Source: Calothrix sp. NIES-2098 | Lineage (GTDB): Bacteria; Cyanobacteriota; Cyanobacteriia; Cyanobacteriales; Nostocaceae | Assembly (NCBI GenBank): GCA_002368175.1 | Contig: AP018172.1 | Span: forward strand, 6,947,001-7,011,000 | Direction of reading: 5' to 3' | Length of the DNA stretch: 64,000 bases | Notes under the pieces: generated by a model | What the model saw: only the letters and a program-made list of their open reading frames with translations | The model's database searches: none | Told to the model about the DNA's origin: nothing | Position numbers and translations under genes: made by a program | Shown here: in pieces, positions 34,771 through 43,344 of the stretch | Numbering within the stretch: position 1 is the first letter of the stretch | How the letters are laid out: each line of letters begins with the position of its first letter

Positions 34771-36408
34771 TTAGTAATCGAAGTCGCCCCCACCCATACC
34801 AGCGCCAGCAGCAGGAGCAGCATCTTTAGGCTCAGGCTTGTCAACAACGATACATTCGGTTGTCAACACCATACCAGCAATGGAAGCAGCGTTTTGCAGA
34901 GCAGAACGAGTTACTTTGGCAGGGTCAACAATACCAGCGTCAAACAAGTCAACGAATTCGTTGGTTGCAGCATTGTAGCCAACGTTGAATTCTTTTTCTT
35001 TCACACGTTCAGCAATGACAGCACCGTTCTGACCTGCGTTTTCAGCAATTCTCTTCAGAGGTGCAGGTAACGCACGAGCAACAATCAACGCACCAGTTAA
35101 CTCTTCACCAGATAGGTTGCTGCTTGCCCACTCTTCCAATTGAGGAGTTAAGTGAGCCAGAGTTGTACCACCGCCAGGAACAATACCTTCTTCTACAGCA
35201 GCTTTGGTCGCGTTGATAGCGTCCTCTAAGCGCAGCTTCTTATCCTTCATTTCGGTTTCGGTTGCTGCACCCACCTTAACAACTGCGACACCACCCGCTA
35301 ACTTAGCTAGGCGTTCTTGGAGTTTTTCTTTGTCGTAGGAAGATTCGGTTTCTTCAATTTGACGACGGATTTGTTCAATCCGAGCCTTAACAGCAGCTTC
35401 GTTACCTTCAGCAACAATTGTGGTGTTGTCTTTGGTAATGTTGATGCGACGGGCTTTACCTAAGCTATCTAACTTGGTGTTATCGAGCTTCAGACCAGCA
35501 TCTTCGGTGATTAGCTGACCGCCAGTGAGGATGGCGATATCTTCCAGCATAGCTTTGCGGCGATCGCCAAATCCAGGAGCCTTAACAGCGGCTACGTTCA
35601 GCACGCCACGCAGGCGGTTAACTACCAGAGTTGCTAAAGCTTCTTTTTCAATATCTTCAGCAATGATTACTAAAGGACGACCAGCACGCGCTACTTGCTC
35701 AAGTACGGGTACGAGGTCTTGTACCAAAGCGATTTTCTTATCAGTTAACAGGAGGAAAGGCTCATCGAAGACAGCTTCCATCCGTTCGGCGTCGGTAGCA
35801 AAGTAAGGAGAGATGTAACCTTTGTCAAAGCGCATCCCTTCAGTGATTTCCAGTTCGGTGGTCATGGATTTCCCTTCTTCTAGGGAAATTACGCCTTCTT
35901 TACCCACCTTGTCCATTGCTTGAGCAATCATCTGACCAACTTCTTCGTCGTTACCGGCAGAGATTGCACCAACTTGCGCAATAGCTTTGGAATCTTCTAC
36001 GGGACGGGCATGTTCGGCAATTTTATCTACTAAGAAGTTAGTAGCTTTGTCAATACCACGCTTCAATGAAATGGCATTTGCTCCAGCAGCAACGTTACGT
36101 AAGCCTTCTTTAACGATCGCGTGTGCCAAAACGGTAGCTGTGGTGGTGCCATCACCCGCAGCATCGTTGGTTTTAGAAGCAGCTTGGCGAATCAAAGACA
36201 CACCAGTATTTTCGATGTGGTCTTCTAGTTCGATTTCTTTGGCAATGGTGACACCATCATTGACGATTTGCGGTGCGCCAAATTTTTTCTCTAGCACGAC
36301 GTTACGACCTTTGGGGCCAAGGGTAACTGCCACAGCTTCAGCTAGAATGTCCATGCCTCGCTCAAGGGCGCGACGGGCGTTTTCGTTGTAGATAATGCGC
36401 TTTGCCAT
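34771..36408 (-). CDS. groL: Chaperonin GroEL (GroEL1)
   Basis: The 545-residue protein is a full-length Hsp60: KRIIYNENARRALERGMDIL, VTLGPKGRNVVLE, NDGVTIAKEIELED, AAGDGTTTATVLA, and EGIVPGGGTTL. The C-terminus (AGMGGGDFDY) is a short Gly-rich tail ending in acidic/aromatic residues rather than a repeated GGM motif. It lies 101 bp downstream of groES on the same strand, which marks it as the operon-encoded GroEL1. ATP-driven folding in the cytosol, with heat-shock control through the CIRCE site upstream of groES. Confidence 0.98.
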   Translation of the reverse strand: MAKRIIYNENARRALERGMDILAEAVAVTLGPKGRNVVLEKKFGAPQIVNDGVTIAKEIELEDHIENTGVSLIRQAASKTNDAAGDGTTTATVLAHAIVKEGLRNVAAGANAISLKRGIDKATNFLVDKIAEHARPVEDSKAIAQVGAISAGNDEEVGQMIAQAMDKVGKEGVISLEEGKSMTTELEITEGMRFDKGYISPYFATDAERMEAVFDEPFLLLTDKKIALVQDLVPVLEQVARAGRPLVIIAEDIEKEALATLVVNRLRGVLNVAAVKAPGFGDRRKAMLEDIAILTGGQLITEDAGLKLDNTKLDSLGKARRINITKDNTTIVAEGNEAAVKARIEQIRRQIEETESSYDKEKLQERLAKLAGGVAVVKVGAATETEMKDKKLRLEDAINATKAAVEEGIVPGGGTTLAHLTPQLEEWASSNLSGEELTGALIVARALPAPLKRIAENAGQNGAVIAERVKEKEFNVGYNAATNEFVDLFDAGIVDPAKVTRSALQNAASIAGMVLTTECIVVDKPEPKDAAPAAGAGMGGGDFDY

Positions 36409-36509
36409 AAGTGTCTAATTGAGGGAGTAAGTCAAGTTTGTCTTTAAATTTTGGTAATAGATCGCTCTCGTATGCGGCACGATCGCCATGCCACAGGTAC
36501 CAAGATCCA

Positions 36510-36821
36510 TTAGCTCACAACTGCTAAAATATCTTTTTCAGAAAGCAGGACGTATTCTTCTGTACCGAGCTTGACATCAGTGCCAGCGTACTTGGAGTAG
36601 AGCACTTTGTCTCCGACCTTAATTTCTGGTTCTTGACGAGAACCGTCATCATTCCGCTTACCAGGGCCAAGGGCGACTACTTCCCCTACCTGGGGCTTTT
36701 CCTTAGCGGTGTCGGGCAAATACAGCCCACCTGCGGTCTTTTCTTCGGAGGCGCTCACTTTCACGAAAACGCGATCGCCTAATGGTTTAACTGTAGAAAC
36801 GCTTAAAGATATTGCTGCCAT
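36510..36821 (-). CDS. groS: Co-chaperonin GroES
   Basis: The 103-residue protein matches GroES: VKPLGDRVFVKVSASEEKTAGGLYLPDTAKEKPQ, VVALGPG and DKVLYSKYAGTDVKL, including the mobile loop that caps GroEL. It is the first gene of the groES-groEL operon, with a perfect CIRCE operator 16 bp upstream of its start. Confidence 0.98.
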   Translation of the reverse strand: MAAISLSVSTVKPLGDRVFVKVSASEEKTAGGLYLPDTAKEKPQVGEVVALGPGKRNDDGSRQEPEIKVGDKVLYSKYAGTDVKLGTEEYVLLSEKDILAVVS

Positions 36822-36837
36822 ATGAATTTCTCCAGAG

Positions 36838-36864
36838 TTAGCACTCTCAACTCCTGAGTGCTAA
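36838..36864 (-). promoter_or_regulatory. CIRCE operator (HrcA binding site)
   Basis: TTAGCACTC, nine bases, then GAGTGCTAA: an exact match to the CIRCE consensus. It lies in the groES leader, so HrcA repression released by heat shock is expected. hrcA itself is not in the window. Confidence 0.95.
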
Positions 36865-37193
36865 TTTACCGAAGACCAGCGTACAATGGCAACAATTTTG
36901 GGTGTACGGGTTCCCGAACTGGGGATGAGGGGGACGAGGGAGTGTGGGGAGTGTGGGGAGAAATAACTAATGATTATTGCCTTCTTTGCCAATGCCCAAT
37001 GCCCAATTAACATTAACAAATGACCCTTTTTATCGATTATTCATGCAGCTAGTTCAAGCATATACTTAAGCATAAATACTTATTTATTTTAAACTTTCAG
37101 GTTATGTTGTTTAAGTTACGAATATTTTTATATGAACAAATTTATTTGCAAAGCTGGGAAATTGTTATAGAACTGTAATCAGGGAGCAGCTCG
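36865..37193. repeat. Intergenic region with a GTGGGGA tract
   Basis: A GTGGGGA-type tract (36923-36960, with two AGTGTGGGG units) is the main feature. The rest is AT-rich. This interval separates the divergent groES and ferredoxin-like genes and should carry both promoters; no box beyond CIRCE was identified. Confidence 0.65.
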
Positions 37194-37610
37194 ATGAGTA
37201 ACAATACAGTGATCCAGTGCAGCCGTAAAATCCCCAAAACCACTAAATTTCTAGACAATAAACCCGTGCGTAATTGTGTAGAAACATTAGGACTTGCACA
37301 GATTCAAAGACAAATTTTTCTTTGTGTCAGTCAGACAGTTGCCAACTGCTGCTCAAAACAAGCTAGTCTGGAATCCTGGGAATACTTAAAAAGGCGATTG
37401 CAGAAGCTCAAGCTCGACCAAACGCTAAACAGTAATCCCATCTGCATCTTGAGAACTACAGCTAATTGCTTGCGAGTTTGTTGTTCTAGACAGATAATGG
37501 TGGTTTACCCGGATGTTGTCTGGTATCGTCAAGCGAACCCGGAAGTGATTGAGCGGATCGTCCAAGAACACTTGAAGGCAATAAGGTGGTGGAAAAATAT
37601 GCATTTTTAA
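37194..37610 (+). CDS. Thioredoxin-like [2Fe-2S] ferredoxin domain protein
   Basis: The 138-residue protein matches thioredoxin-fold ferredoxins. FLCVSQTVANCCSKQ carries C44 and C52/C53, and NCLRVCCSRQIMVVYPDVVW carries C92 and C96/C97, followed by ANPEVIERIVQEHL. The C-x(7-8)-C ... C-x3-C spacing fits a [2Fe-2S] cluster. The usual glycines of the second loop are replaced (CLRVC rather than C.GQCG), so cluster binding should be tested. The first 35 residues are unrelated. No operon partner is evident. Confidence 0.75.
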   Translation: MSNNTVIQCSRKIPKTTKFLDNKPVRNCVETLGLAQIQRQIFLCVSQTVANCCSKQASLESWEYLKRRLQKLKLDQTLNSNPICILRTTANCLRVCCSRQIMVVYPDVVWYRQANPEVIERIVQEHLKAIRWWKNMHF

Positions 37611-37998
37611 CCCATCCTTTGCCAGCAACTTCTCTGTTTGCTTATGAACATCTGAATAGAGGCTTAACATCCGGAGGATATCGTATTTAAGTAGTAAGCG
37701 CTCTGAAGCGGTGGTTGGTTTTGAGCTAGGGTCATCTTCACCCAATACTGAACCTGTGAATCGGAAGGATTATTATTTAATCAGCATTTTTTCACCCGCC
37801 ACTTTCAAAGCGATATATAATAACGCATTATAATTACTACTGCTCTACGTATCCTTACTGGACTATTGCCCATAAGCTAGTAGTCTCCCAAACAGTGGAT
37901 ATCACTGACGAGGCTTCCCATAAGCAAAGGCAAGTTAAGTGGGAAAAAAGACAACATCTCAAATAATCCACCATAGAGGATAAATATACAAGACCTTG
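37611..37998. other. Intergenic region, no gene recognised
   Basis: About 390 bp, probably the promoter and leader of the response-regulator gene. Minus-strand frames here show no recognisable features. A possible ribosome binding site (AGAGGA) lies near 37974, somewhat far from the chosen start. Confidence 0.5.
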
Positions 37999-38676
37999 AT
38001 GGACCGAAGCGCGACAAGTGCCACTGCTATGAAAGAGCCCAGCATGAAAGATCACAAACGACTTCTACTGATTGATGATGACCCTAACCTCATCTTGCTG
38101 GTGAAGGATTACTTAGAATTCCGGGGATATGAAGTCATCACCGCCGAGAACGGACGAGAAGCTCTGGAAATTTTAGAGCATGATGTTCCAGATATGATTA
38201 TCTGCGACGTGATGATGCCGGAAATGGACGGATACACTTTTGTAGAACAAGTCCGGCAAAATGAACGTACTAGCTGGATTCCCGTTCTATTCCTTTCAGC
38301 TAAGGGACAAAGTGCAGACCGAGTTAAGGGTCTGAATAAAGGTGCTGACGTTTATATGGTCAAGCCCTTTGAACCAGAAGAACTCGTAGCGCAAGTAGAA
38401 TCTTCGCTGAAGCAAACTATCCGTTGGAAAGAACACCAAGCAAAAGGAGGAGAAAATGGTTCCCGTATCCAGGTTCCCTTCGATGTACAGTTAACTCCTA
38501 CCGAACTGAAAGTAGTACAGTTTGTAGCCAGGGGTTTAGCTAACCGGGAAATTGCTGAAGAATTAAATGTTAGTCAGCGTACCGTTGAAAGCCACGTGTC
38601 CAATATGTTGGGCAAAACCAATCTCCACAACCGTACTGAACTAGCGCGGTGGGCGATTGAAAATCAAATGGCTTAA
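37999..38676 (+). CDS. NarL/LuxR-type response regulator
   Basis: The protein (about 225 residues) has a receiver domain (about 22-140), with LLLIDDDPN, IICDVMMPEMDGY (phospho-Asp), FLSAKG and VKPFEPEEL, and a LuxR-type helix-turn-helix (about 158-222), LTPTELKVVQFVARGLANREIAEELNVSQRTVESHVSNML. I used the ATG at 37999; a TTG just before it and internal Met codons (MKEPS, MKDHK) are alternatives. It resembles the Ycf29/NarL-like regulators of cyanobacteria. The partner kinase is not adjacent. Confidence 0.92.
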   Translation: MDRSATSATAMKEPSMKDHKRLLLIDDDPNLILLVKDYLEFRGYEVITAENGREALEILEHDVPDMIICDVMMPEMDGYTFVEQVRQNERTSWIPVLFLSAKGQSADRVKGLNKGADVYMVKPFEPEELVAQVESSLKQTIRWKEHQAKGGENGSRIQVPFDVQLTPTELKVVQFVARGLANREIAEELNVSQRTVESHVSNMLGKTNLHNRTELARWAIENQMA

Positions 38677-39267
38677 ATAGCTATCAGCATTCAGCCGTCA
38701 GCTTTAAACTGTTTAATTGGCTGCTGATAGCTGATAGTTTAATTGGTATGCGTGTGTTATGAAGATGAATTGGCGCAAAGTTGCTCAATCCAATTCAGAT
38801 CGTTCTCGCATCCAAAATTAAAACTCCGAGTTAAATTTCGTAATTTGTAGTTCATAGTTCATAACTAACAGCAGAATCGTTGCTCCCTGATTCTGGTAAC
38901 TCTGCCATTTTGCGTAATCAGCACGCGCACCCTTCACTTTCTGGGTCAACTTGGTGAGATTGCTCTTGGACTATGACAGGTATTCTATTGCTAACAAGTA
39001 GGTGATTGTCTCTCCTGTAAAAAGCTTCTGGATGTTATGCAAGCATATAGTGCTTTCTACTTAAGGCATTAGCATTAGCTTCATACTCTGCTTCTTTGAT
39101 GATGTTAATTCGCCTTTAGTAGTTAGTCTTTACTTCAGCATCCCGACCTAAGATTAGCATTGAGAGGCATCACCATCATCAGTACCACTCGCTTGCTCAT
39201 ACTTTACCAAGGTACGCATCTCCTCATTATGTTGCGTTATAAAATTCAGCAAGCGAGTGTTTATCTA
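38677..39267. other. Intergenic region with a hairpin after the response regulator
   Basis: AGCTATCAGC (38679-38688) and GCTGATAGCT (38723-38732) form a 10-bp stem just after the stop codon; a T-rich tail is weak. The remaining 500 bp hold no supportable gene. A plus-strand frame from 39160 runs into the antisense of the decayed kinase and is not coding. Confidence 0.55.
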
Positions 39268-40105
39268 CTAAACAAGCACTATAGGAATTTCAACCGCAAA
39301 CTCTGTTCCATAGGCAGGTTCAGATTGGACTTAGATAGTACCTTTATGTCTGTCGATAATTTGATAGCTAATCGCTAGTCCTAGTCCTGTACCTTTGTTT
39401 ACGGGTTTGGTTGTGAAAAAAGGATCGAATATTTGATTTTTTATATGATGATTTGTACCAACAATTAAAATCTTTGATGGCTGTGATGCAGAACCAGCGA
39501 TCGCAATTTGCACAGACATCGGAGTTTGTTCTTGCAACCAACTAGCAAAACTAGGCGCAAACTGAGCGTCCAAATGCTGAACCACAATCACCGCCGCCAA
39601 ATCTTGGGGAAATTGCGAGAAAATCTCTGCCAAAGTTTTGGGGAAGCCTGTGGAAGTGCCAATGGCAATTAGAGGTGGTAGTAGTTTGTGCCAAGGTGTG
39701 AATTTTGGTGGTAAGCCCGATCGTAATCGTTGACGGGAAGATTTACCAATTAAACTGGCGATCGCGGCAATTTTCTTGAGTAAAATTGCACTACTCTCAG
39801 TTGGTGTATTAATCGCATCTAAAGCACCATAGCCCATCGCTGCAAAAACTTTCGTAGCATAGCGATTAATGCTGTCACCATGACAATTGCAAAGGGCGAT
39901 TGACTATGATGCGTCGCGTCGCTTCGACACCATCCATCATTGGCATCAGCACATCCATCACAATTAAATTGGGAGTATCGACTGCACATTTACGCACAGC
40001 TTCCTAACCATAGTAAGCAACCTATGCCAAATTGTACTCTGGTATTTTGCTAAGAATTCGTCGCAACACTTCTACTGCCATGAGTATATCGTTAACGATT
40101 GCTCT
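39268..40105 (-). pseudogene. Decayed cheB (methylesterase) fused by deletion to a histidine kinase 3' end
   Basis: Reading the minus strand from 40105: a receiver start (RAIVNDILMAVEVLRRIL), two in-frame TAG codons near 40022, then EAVRKCAVDTPNLIVMDVLM with the phospho-Asp. At least two frameshifts follow around VNRP/AIVMV/SINRYATK. The frame then settles into the CheB catalytic domain (PPLIAIGTSTGFPKTLAEI, VIVVQHLDAQFAPSFASWL) up to VGTNHH. It jumps directly to the C-terminal ATPase part of a histidine kinase (FDPFFTTKP, KGTGLGLAISYQIIDRHKGT), has a stop at 39331 and continues VQSEPAYGTEFAVEIPI to a final stop at 39268. The locus cannot make a working CheB. Confidence 0.82.
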
Positions 40106-40281
40106 CGATAGTTAAATACACCAGCAAAATAATCAGGTTTATGAGGAAGGGTTTTGACGTTGACAACCTGTACTACTTCCACTGTCGGTTCGCTTGTTAA
40201 GGCATAACGTTCATTTTCGATGTAGAAGCTCACCCAAAATGCCAGCCCTTCCTCACAATCCCTTGCTAATATCTGGCTGGG
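40106..40281 (-). pseudogene. cheW 5' fragment
   Basis: The minus-strand frame reads CEEGLAFWVSFYIENERYAL, TSEPTVEVVQVVNVKTLPHK and PDYFAGVFNYR, which matches the N-terminal half of CheW, the scaffold linking chemoreceptors to CheA. It then joins the cheB remnant in another frame at about 40105. The C-terminal half of CheW is deleted. The fragment begins at the end of asnS. Confidence 0.65.
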
Positions 40282-41673
40282 TTAAAACTCAGCATTTAGT
40301 GGGGTGCGTGGGAAGGGTATTACATCCCTAATATTTCCCATCCCCGTCATAAATTGCACAAGTCGTTCAAAACCCAAGCCAAAACCAGCGTGAGGTACAG
40401 TACCAAAGCGGCGCAAATCGAGATACCACCACAAATCCTCTGGCTTCATTCCTTGCGCTACTACGCGGCGTTCTAGCACGTCTAAACGTTCTTCCCGTTG
40501 AGAACCGCCAATAATTTCACCGATTTTTGGTGCAAGAATATCCATTGCGCGCACAGTCTTTTCATCATCGTTTAACCGCATATAAAAAGCTTTGATTTGC
40601 GCTGGATAATCAGTCACGATAACGGGTTTCTTAAACAGTTGCTCTGCCAAATAGCGCTCGTGTTCGGATTGTAAATCTAAGCCCCAACTCACAGGATAAT
40701 CAAACTTGACATCAGCTTTTTCTAAAAGTGCGATCGCATCTGTATAAGTTAAGCGTTCAAATTGATTATTAATAATATTTTCGGCTGTTGCTAATACAGT
40801 GTTATCAATACGCTGATTAAAAAATTCCATATCTTCTGGGCATTTTTCCAACACATATTGAAAAATGTATTTGAGAAACGCCTCAGCTAAATCCATATCA
40901 CCTTCTAGGTCGCAAAAAGCCATTTCTGGCTCAACCATCCAAAATTCTGCTAGGTGGCGAGAGGTGTTGGAGTTTTCCGCCCGGAAGGTAGGGCCAAAGG
41001 TGTAGACATTACTAAACGCCATCGCCATAACTTCCGCTTCTAACTGTCCGCTAACAGTTAAATATGTCGGTTTACCAAAAAAGTCTTGGCTGTAATCTAC
41101 TGCTTGGTTCTCTGTACGGGGAATATTTTTCAGATCGAAGCTGGTGACGCTAAATAGTTCCCCTGCGCCTTCGCAATCGCTAGCAGTGATGATGGGTGTG
41201 TGTACCCACAAAAAGCCTCTTTCTTGGAAAAATTGATGAATTGCGGTAGAACAAGCATTTCTGACGCGGAAAACTGCACCAAAGGAATTTGTCCGCGATC
41301 GCAAATGTCCAATGGTGCGCAAAAATTCAAAGGAATGGCGTTTCTTTTGTAGTGGGTATGTTTCGGGATCGGCTTCCCCGTATACTTTCACGGTTTCTGC
41401 TTTCAGTTCAATCCGCTGTCCTTTACCTAGGGATGCTACCAAAACTCCACTAACTTCTACCGCTGCACCTGTATTAAAACTTTTTAAAATAGCTTCGTAA
41501 TCTGGCAAATCCTGATTAATCACGATTTGCAAATTAGCTAGTGATGAGCCGTCATTGACTTCAATAAAAGCAAACCCTTTAGACTCGCGTTTTGTCCGCA
41601 CCCAGCCTTGAACCAAGAGGGACTCATCAGGTTGACCACTTCGCAATATTTCTGCAATCCGTCGATTTACCAT
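40282..41673 (-). CDS. asnS: Asparaginyl-tRNA synthetase
   Basis: The 463-residue class IIb synthetase has an N-terminal OB-fold anticodon-binding domain (VQGWVRTKRESKGFAFIEVNDGS). The catalytic core has motif 2 (FRAENSNTSRHLAEFWMVE) and motif 3 (GFGLGFERLVQFMTGMGNIRDVIPFPR). It charges tRNA-Asn with asparagine. It sits 3 bp downstream of a small coiled-coil gene, so the two probably share a transcript. Its 3' end touches the chemotaxis relic. Confidence 0.98.
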   Translation of the reverse strand: MVNRRIAEILRSGQPDESLLVQGWVRTKRESKGFAFIEVNDGSSLANLQIVINQDLPDYEAILKSFNTGAAVEVSGVLVASLGKGQRIELKAETVKVYGEADPETYPLQKKRHSFEFLRTIGHLRSRTNSFGAVFRVRNACSTAIHQFFQERGFLWVHTPIITASDCEGAGELFSVTSFDLKNIPRTENQAVDYSQDFFGKPTYLTVSGQLEAEVMAMAFSNVYTFGPTFRAENSNTSRHLAEFWMVEPEMAFCDLEGDMDLAEAFLKYIFQYVLEKCPEDMEFFNQRIDNTVLATAENIINNQFERLTYTDAIALLEKADVKFDYPVSWGLDLQSEHERYLAEQLFKKPVIVTDYPAQIKAFYMRLNDDEKTVRAMDILAPKIGEIIGGSQREERLDVLERRVVAQGMKPEDLWWYLDLRRFGTVPHAGFGLGFERLVQFMTGMGNIRDVIPFPRTPLNAEF

Positions 41674-41676
41674 AAT

Positions 41677-42045
41677 TTACCCAGCACAGGACTTTAATAT
41701 CCAGCCTATGATAACGCCCATTCCCCCAAAGCGGACGGCTTGCCAGAAAGGTTTCTTAAAGCTACGCCAAGAGAATAACTGACTTTCTAAGTTTATTTCT
41801 AGTACTTCCAACTGCTGTTGAATGTGCTTTAACTCTGCTTTGATTTCTGGGGTGGGCTTTTTATTTTGCTGTAAGTCTTGACGACGCTGTTGCAATTGCG
41901 CTTTTTGTTCGCGATCGCTTTCTACTTGGGTGTAGCGTTCTTTTAAGGATAGAAGCGATCGCTCTAGTTCTTCAAGTTCTTGGGCAAATTCTGGTTCTGG
42001 ATTTTTATCTGGCGACGAATTAGAAAACTGTTTAGGCGGCTTCAT
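41677..42045 (-). CDS. Coiled-coil protein with C-terminal membrane segment, unknown function
   Basis: I placed the start at the internal ATG at 42045 (MKPPKQFSN, 122 residues), because the longer version adds an unlike hydrophobic stretch. The protein is Glu/Gln/Lys-rich and strongly helical (ELEELERSLLSLKERYTQVE, QQRRQDLQQN, ELKHIQQQLEVLEINLESQ). It ends with a hydrophobic segment (AVRFGGMGVIIGWILKSCAG), suggesting a tail anchor. asnS starts 3 bp later. No family was recognised. Confidence 0.7.
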   Translation of the reverse strand: MKPPKQFSNSSPDKNPEPEFAQELEELERSLLSLKERYTQVESDREQKAQLQQRRQDLQQNKKPTPEIKAELKHIQQQLEVLEINLESQLFSWRSFKKPFWQAVRFGGMGVIIGWILKSCAG

Positions 42046-42148
42046 TTTGCAGTAGTAAACTATGATTAAATGTGAGTCTGCCAATAGTCAAATAGCAAAA
42101 ATTGAGACTATGGAATCACTCAGCACCTAATACTCAGCACTTAGAGTC

Positions 42149-42427
42149 ATGTCTCAAACCCAGCTGCCTAAAACCAGTCAACTGAATGAATTTAGCAATT
42201 TGGAACTAGCCCAAGCCCTCATGGAAAGGCTAAGTATTACTCCTAACGATTGGCATCGCCTCAAGTCTAACCGCAATTTCCGCGCTCGTGAACAAGCCGC
42301 CGCAGCGCTGGTGTTTCTCCTCAAAGATCAGCCACAAGAAGCTCTCGCAAGATTAGAACAGGCTACTGGTTGGTTAGATCGTTCTATTTCTGCTCCCCCT
42401 TGTCCTAGTCATGGTGAGAAAAAGTAA
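42149..42427 (+). CDS. Small cyanobacterial protein (DUF6439-like), unknown function
   Basis: The 92-residue protein is helical: LELAQALMERLSITPNDWHRL, NFRAREQAAAALVFLLKDQ and RLEQATGWLDRSISAPPCP. The WLDRSISAPPCP ending is the kind of conserved tail seen in cyanobacteria-specific families; the DUF number is from memory and uncertain. It is divergent from the coiled-coil gene. Confidence 0.7.
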   Translation: MSQTQLPKTSQLNEFSNLELAQALMERLSITPNDWHRLKSNRNFRAREQAAAALVFLLKDQPQEALARLEQATGWLDRSISAPPCPSHGEKK

Positions 42428-42495
42428 GGAAGATCGCAGGTATTAAGAGGGATCGGGAAAAAATATTCCCTGCTCCCTGCTCCCTTGCCTCTTGT

Positions 42496-42957
42496 TCATC
42501 GCCGCAAAGCTAGCCGAGGGCGATGTTCTAGCTGTTTGCAAAGCCTTAATTCTGTGCCTTTGCGATTCCACTCTACCTGATCGAAAATTTGATGGAGGAG
42601 ACAAAGACCTCGACCACTTTCTGCTTCATCTGGTGGAAGATAATCTGTTGGATCGGGATCGCAATCAGCGTCGGAGTCAGATGTAGGAGCAAAGCCGCTA
42701 CCTTGATCTGATATGATCCACCAATATTGATTATCTATTAACGAAAAACGAACTACTACCGTTTTACTAGGATCGAGATTATTGCCATGTTTGGCTGCAT
42801 TTACTAAAGCTTCTTGAAGCCCTAGGCGCAGCTCGGCTTGTAATTGTGGTGGAATCTCTGCCAACAGTAAATCTAAGATTGGACATAGATAGAGAGTTGA
42901 GGCAAAACTAATAGTGCCCCAATAACGTCCAACTGGACGGAGCGAGATGGTAATCAC
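42496..42957 (-). CDS. RsbW-like anti-sigma factor / Ser-Thr kinase (HATPase)
   Basis: The 153-residue protein is a stand-alone GHKL ATPase of the RsbW/SpoIIAB type. The N box is LGLQEALVNAAKHGN, the G1 box ISDQGSGF, and the G2 region ESGRGLCLLHQIFDQVEW. Such proteins bind a sigma factor or phosphorylate a STAS anti-anti-sigma partner. An acidic insert (DSDADCDPDPTD) sits in the ATP-lid region, which is unusual. No sigma factor or STAS gene is adjacent. Confidence 0.85.
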   Translation of the reverse strand: MITISLRPVGRYWGTISFASTLYLCPILDLLLAEIPPQLQAELRLGLQEALVNAAKHGNNLDPSKTVVVRFSLIDNQYWWIISDQGSGFAPTSDSDADCDPDPTDYLPPDEAESGRGLCLLHQIFDQVEWNRKGTELRLCKQLEHRPRLALRR

Positions 42958-43344
42958 AAGAGAAACCCCGTAGCCTTCAGTTAGCTAGACATCAGTTTGC
43001 TATTACAGGCACCCTGATAAATATTGAGGTGGTCATGTTGCCTTCAAACTTGCGTCTTTAAAACTAAATATTGAAAATGCTAGGGAGCATTGACTCTGTT
43101 AATGATTTGAGATTGCTTAATATTTAAAACGGCTGGGAGTAAGCTCCAAAGGCAGTCATTAACTCAAAAAATGCTGGGATTTAAAAATAGCATTTTTATG
43201 CTATGTCTGGTTGCCGATTTGCCATTTAAACAATCTAATTCATAATTTTTAGAGTCTATGCAACTTTAATTTTTTAAACAAAATCAAACCTATTTTTAGC
43301 TTAATTCAATTTTAGCATTTTTAGTATGCACTAGACTACAAATT
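42958..43344. other. AT-rich intergenic region
   Basis: Nearly 390 bp upstream of the anti-sigma-like gene and downstream of rlmD. No ORF, repeat or terminator is clear. It probably holds the promoter of the anti-sigma gene. Confidence 0.5.

Noticed and set aside
39160..39378. 72-codon plus-strand frame
   Set aside because: It runs antisense into the decayed kinase remnant and has no coding signal of its own.
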